Shown in pieces: positions 60,060 to 64,000 of a stretch of DNA of 64,000 nt. The DNA comes from Beta vulgaris subsp. vulgaris (taxonomy: Eukaryota; Streptophyta; Magnoliopsida; Caryophyllales; Amaranthaceae), in contig NC_079202.1 in assembly GCF_026745355.1 (NCBI RefSeq), positions 34,285,508-34,349,507 of the forward strand. Reading direction: 5' to 3'. The translations under genes were made by a program, and so were the position numbers. Every line of letters starts with the position of its first letter. The first letter of the stretch is position 1. The notes below the pieces were generated by a model, which saw only the letters and a list, made by a program, of their open reading frames with translations, searched no databases and was not told the origin of the DNA.

Positions 60060-60200
60060 CCATAAATGTTAATTTAGCACGCCTATGGGTTCGTGTTCAC
60101 GATCTTCCCTGGAAATTTTTAGATCCTAAATGGATAATTCATATACTTAGTCACGTGGCTTATGTGGATAAGGTCGATAACCATGGGCGTGAATAATTAA
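60060..60200 (+). pseudogene. LINE ORF1 (DUF4283) fragment
   Basis: The frame VNLARLWVRVHDLPWKFLDP continues to WIIHILSHVAYVDKVDNHGRE and then a TAA. ARLWVRVHDLPW is the signature stretch of DUF4283 proteins (compare LWVRIPRFP in LINE A and IWVTLPNLP in LINE C). Nothing else of the LINE is certain here. Confidence 0.55.
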
Positions 60201-60433
60201 CATAATAATGTAATTAGAACATTTTTTTTTTCTCGTTTCCACTAATTAATTAAGCAACGTATGATAAAATGATTATAGAGTTTAACATAAAAATTTACCA
60301 ACTTAAGTTATGACGATAAATTATAATTTACGATTTCATGATTTAAAACAAGAAGGCTAATATATTTAATAATTCACCTAAAGTGCAAAATGTCAACATT
60401 TCACCCAAATTTTTACTAAGTCACGTTGATAAG

Positions 60434-63146
60434 TGATAGTGTGGAAATTCTGATTTTTGGTTGGGAAACAAAAAGGGAAAAAGGAAAAGAGAAAGATATG
60501 GTCAATCCCCATTAATGGTACCTTCTTCCTCACCCTACCATGTCCATTTGGCACTCATGCCTTCACCCTCTTCTTCTTCTTCAGTCAAAATCTGTCACCA
60601 ATCCCTCAACATTGCTTCTTCAAGTTAACAAATTCAGATTATTTACTTCACCATCTCCCTCCCAACCACTGATTTTAGGCTCCCACCCTTCCCTATAAAT
60701 TGCCATGGAGATTCAATACCAAGAACACACCAACAACAACCTTCATCCTCTCTTCTCGCACTAATCAGAAATTTCTGTCAACAAATTACCAGAAATTAAA
60801 ATTGTGACTAAAAGAAACCCAAAAGAAAACCCCAAATTTGTTCTCTCTCTCTCTCCTCTGTTTCGTCCCCCACAACCGACCACTATCAGCCACCGCGCGC
60901 GCCACCTGCGCCGCGCTCAGTCCTTCCCCCACCTTGTCATCACTCGCCGGTTACCAGCCGTCGCCGGAGCTCCGCCAACCGCCAGCACTCGCTCACTCTC
61001 TCTCCTCCTCGCGCTCTCTCTCGCCCCTCTTCTTCTTCGCGTGCAGCAGCACCGGGCTTATCACCGACGACCCACGCGCACCCACCACCGGAGTTCGACG
61101 CTGCTGCTCGACGCCGTTCACCAGAGCCGACGTCCCACCCCTGCCGGAATTTTCGTCCTCCCTGCTCCTAGTAGCAAAGGTGATGATACTCTTCTTTTAA
61201 ATTTCTGATTTCTTTAGTTTAAGTTAATGTAAGCCCAAATTACTACCTAGTGTTAATTATTTTAAGTTGGGCCTAAAGGAAACTGATTTATATTAGTCAA
61301 AACTACTCAAATCAAGTATTGCATGTACATAAATTGGGCTCAAATCTGACTTTTTATAGTATTAGCTAAGCTACTTAATATTAGATGGACTAATTGAGTT
61401 AAACTAGAGCTGATTTAGTATTTTATTAAGTTATATTAGTTTAATTGTTAAGTTAACCATAATGTTGGGCTTATAATATGATTTACTTAGTTAAATCATT
61501 CAAGTTAATCTTGTTGCTTTAATATATTGAGCTTTAGTGGACTGATTTAGTTAGTTTCATTAAACCACTTAACTTATTTACTAAAACTATGTCTGGGCTA
61601 TAATTCATATAATTTGTTAACTAAAACTAATTAAACATAATTCATTAAGTTTGTTGTTTATAATTGCGTTTAAATTATGAGTACTTCACTAATCCTTAAG
61701 TTCACTTATAATAATGAGTTACTTGACTTGTTAGTTTTAAATGACTAAATAATATTAAAATAATGTTAATGGATCTATTATAACTTTAAACTTAATTAAT
61801 TTATTAATGGACGACTAATTAGTTATTAACTATGAACTAGAATAATGTTATGTTTTCGAAAGGTTATATACTATGTAGTAATATAACTCTAATGTTTCGA
61901 TAATTTCTAAAAGTATAGCCAAATGAGTTATTTCATTAATTAGTTGTGAAAGAGTCACCTTAATTAAAAAGTTATTAACAATTAAGAAATAATGACCTTT
62001 AAGGAGACCTTTACGACGTTATAATGACCTTTATGACCTTAATAAGCGCTAACTAATATTTAGGCTTAAAAGCTAAATAACGAAACGTTCATTAATAAAA
62101 TTATTCTTGAATAGATTAAGGAAGATAAAGGATATTACAAGCCTCCCCGGCTATCAAGGTTATTAAGCAGGAATTCAGGTAACGTCTACTGCTAACACCC
62201 ACAATCCCTTTCGAATGATGTTTTATGGTATCTCGCACTACGTTGTTGATGTATGGATTGTGGGATGTGAAATGTTTTATGATTATGATGATTTTCGATG
62301 ATATGAAATAATTTTGATGTTTATGAAAATGTGAGTATGATGACACTATGATTTTTAATGATGTTTCATGATTTTGATTACAATGAGGTAATGTAATTAT
62401 GATTTGTAATAAGAGACGAAACATGATAAAGTACACCGAAAGATGGTTCTTGGCAGTATGATATGGGCACCGCAAGTGTCACCTATGTTGTGACCGCCTG
62501 ACTGTTTTATGATACGGGCACCACAAGTGTCACCTATGTTGTACCACCTGACTATTTAAATGATATGGGCACCGCAAGTGTCACCTATGATGTGACCGTC
62601 TGACTGTTATGTGATGGGAGACGTCCCCTATGTTATGATGTACTAGCCAAGTTACCAAAGTAAAAGATATATGATGATGAACATGATAAAGAAGATAATT
62701 TAACCTGATATGTTATGTTTGTGAAATGGTTTTACTTATTCTCTCCTCCCTGTTTTTAACTAAAATGATGTGAAATGAATTTACGATGTTAGAGTAGTAT
62801 GTTACTGAGCCTCGGCTCACGACGTTTTGTTTTATGTTTTAGGTACCGATGGTGACAACGGATGGCGTAGCAGTGAGGATTTAATTAATATCTAGATTAT
62901 ATAGACTCTCTTGGTTTTAATTTAAGTTTATGTCAAAACTCTGATTAGTAACTAAGTTTCTATTAATCAAGGCTAATGTTGGATCTACATTATGTTTCAT
63001 ATTATAAAATGTTTAAGTTCATGATTTTATGTCGCCTTGTATTTTCCTTATGGAAAGTACGACGGTAATGCACCGACTATCTAGGTTCCGCTGCTAATAA
63101 TCGATTAATTAACTTAACAACGACGATTGGAGGTCGGGGCGTTACA
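60434..63146 (+). repeat. Probable LTR (solo) of a large LTR retrotransposon
   Basis: It ends GGTCGGGGCGTTACA, a common end of chromovirus-type gypsy LTRs, and begins near TGATAGTGTGGAAA. CTATAAAT (about 60692) is a TATA box. It is followed by a C-rich CT-repeat leader (60840-61180) that happens to be open in two frames (134 and 120 codons) without any domain. A 51-bp repeat is near the 3' part. No clear 5-bp duplication and no primer-binding site after 63146, so solo-LTR status is inference. Confidence 0.45.
62463..62615 (+). repeat. Three tandem 51-bp repeats
   Basis: Units start at 62463, 62514 and 62565. Each contains gggcaccRcaagtgtcacc, tatgttgtgacc and cctgact with few differences. 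They lie inside the putative LTR. Confidence 0.9.
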
Positions 63147-64000
63147 CAAAGACTCATCTACAGGTGTGTGAGCGCGTTTGAAGCAAATGGATGACTGTAC
63201 TTTAAGGGCTAGAGGATATTCCATTATACATTAACCTAATTCGGGGATTAAGAGACATGTATGGCTTTTGCAATTCTTGCCTGAATATTTTCAAGGTGCC
63301 CCATCAATAAATCACATGCAGGACTCGTATCGGATGGCCCATCTTAACATCTACGAATTTAATGGGTATGAAGCCTTGGCTGATTCCTCGGAGGACTTAT
63401 CTTACCCACCTGAATTGCCTATGTGGAGGCGTCCACCTTTAGATAGGCAAAAATCAGATGCCCACATGAATCCTCCTCCGGATTTCTCGAATGCCTTGAT
63501 AAATTCTCATTCTTCTCCATCGTCAGCAACGGGAACAAGTATTCCACTAGTGGAAAATACCTTATCTATCACTTAGTAACAGATTCATGCGAAAATCAAT
63601 ATAAAAAATGGGAGGGAAAGCTGGGAGGACAATCTAATGCGGTCCTTTTGTGGATCCACATGGGGTACTTCAACAATCGGCCATTAGGCTGCTGCTTATG
63701 AGCCTAGACAGTTTGAAAGAGTAGAGGTGGATGAAAATGAATCCCCCATCTCAAAGGGCCGCTCTAATCATCCACAATTTTCAGGCTCTTGGTATTTCGG
63801 GTTGGGTCTATAGATCATTTCGTGCTACTTGGAGGTTGTGTCATACTTCTTCGACAAATGTTCGTGCACCAAATCCGCATGAGAATGGTATATCAAACCC
63901 TAACCCTAATAATAATATTTCTCCAATTGCTCTTACTTTGCCTACAACTGGTATATGTACTTCCGATGATTTAGTTACCCAAGGTTGGCATCACCCACGG
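63147..64000 (+). other. Right-edge coding-like remnants, unassigned
   Basis: A 102-codon frame (63268-63576) is Pro/Ser-rich (YPPELPMWRRPPLDRQ). A later frame reads LGISGWVYRSFRATWRLCHT (63790-63850), then NPNPNNNISPIALTLPTTG. The codon pattern is coding-like, but no domain is recognised. It could be the continuation of the LINE ORF1 split by the LTR at 60434-63146. Confidence 0.3.

Noticed and set aside
60804..61208. 134-codon frame as a host gene
   Set aside because: Low-complexity, open in two frames, no domain, and inside a putative LTR leader.
62463..62615. CRISPR-like array
   Set aside because: Three adjacent 51-bp repeats without spacers, in a plant LTR.
63894..63912. Telomere repeat (ccctaaccctaa)
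   Set aside because: Only about two imperfect units.

Overview
The window looks like nuclear DNA from a eudicot plant. It is AT-rich, it has two multi-exon genes with ordinary GT-AG introns, and most of the rest is plant-type transposable elements: L1-like LINEs with DUF4283/zinc-knuckle ORF1 proteins, Ty1-copia and Ty3-gypsy LTR elements, Stowaway, hAT-like and Mutator-like non-autonomous DNA elements, and a candidate Helitron. I see no bacterial, organellar or viral block and no CRISPR array. The species cannot be fixed from sequence reading alone.

Two host genes can be reconstructed exon by exon. On the + strand, 6308-17784 encodes a 672-residue type I inositol polyphosphate 5-phosphatase in ten exons. 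It has both catalytic signatures, and its last intron has a GC donor. On the - strand, 34982-30183 encodes a 322-residue short-chain dehydrogenase/reductase of the DHRS12 type in ten exons, with the glycine-rich NAD(P) motif and the YxxxK catalytic pair. Each gene has a plausible TATA box. The two are separated by about 12 kb of transposon-rich DNA, and nothing in the sequence links their functions.

Layout: 1-4960 is LINE A (- strand), running off the left edge. 5292-5826 holds two hAT-like pieces. 6177-17784 is the phosphatase gene, with a Stowaway MITE and a Copia remnant in intron 2. 19764-29306 is bounded by candidate Helitron ends and contains a 5'-truncated LINE with a perfect 17-bp target-site duplication (TSD), a ~0.69-kb tandem duplication, a Copia 5' half and LINE C. 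29379-29786 is another GC-rich hAT-like element. 30183-35101 is the reductase gene. 35713-41251 is LINE D (- strand, with TSD), carrying a 702-bp hAT-like insertion with its own TSD. 41262-46010 is a 3'-truncated Copia element. 46560-47940 is a decayed tandem repeat. 48700-49337 is an RNase H pseudogene.

49405-59296 is a nest. An outer pair of inverted arms encloses a complete but decayed gypsy element (49929-57477) and a Mutator-like element (57590-58936). The gypsy element has only gag and protease, and it contains a striking inverted structure centred on a tRNA-Asp primer-binding sequence. 60434-63146 is probably an LTR. The right edge holds unresolved coding-like remnants.

Most element boundaries were set by reading terminal motifs and TSDs by eye. 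No alignment, database search or transcript evidence was available.
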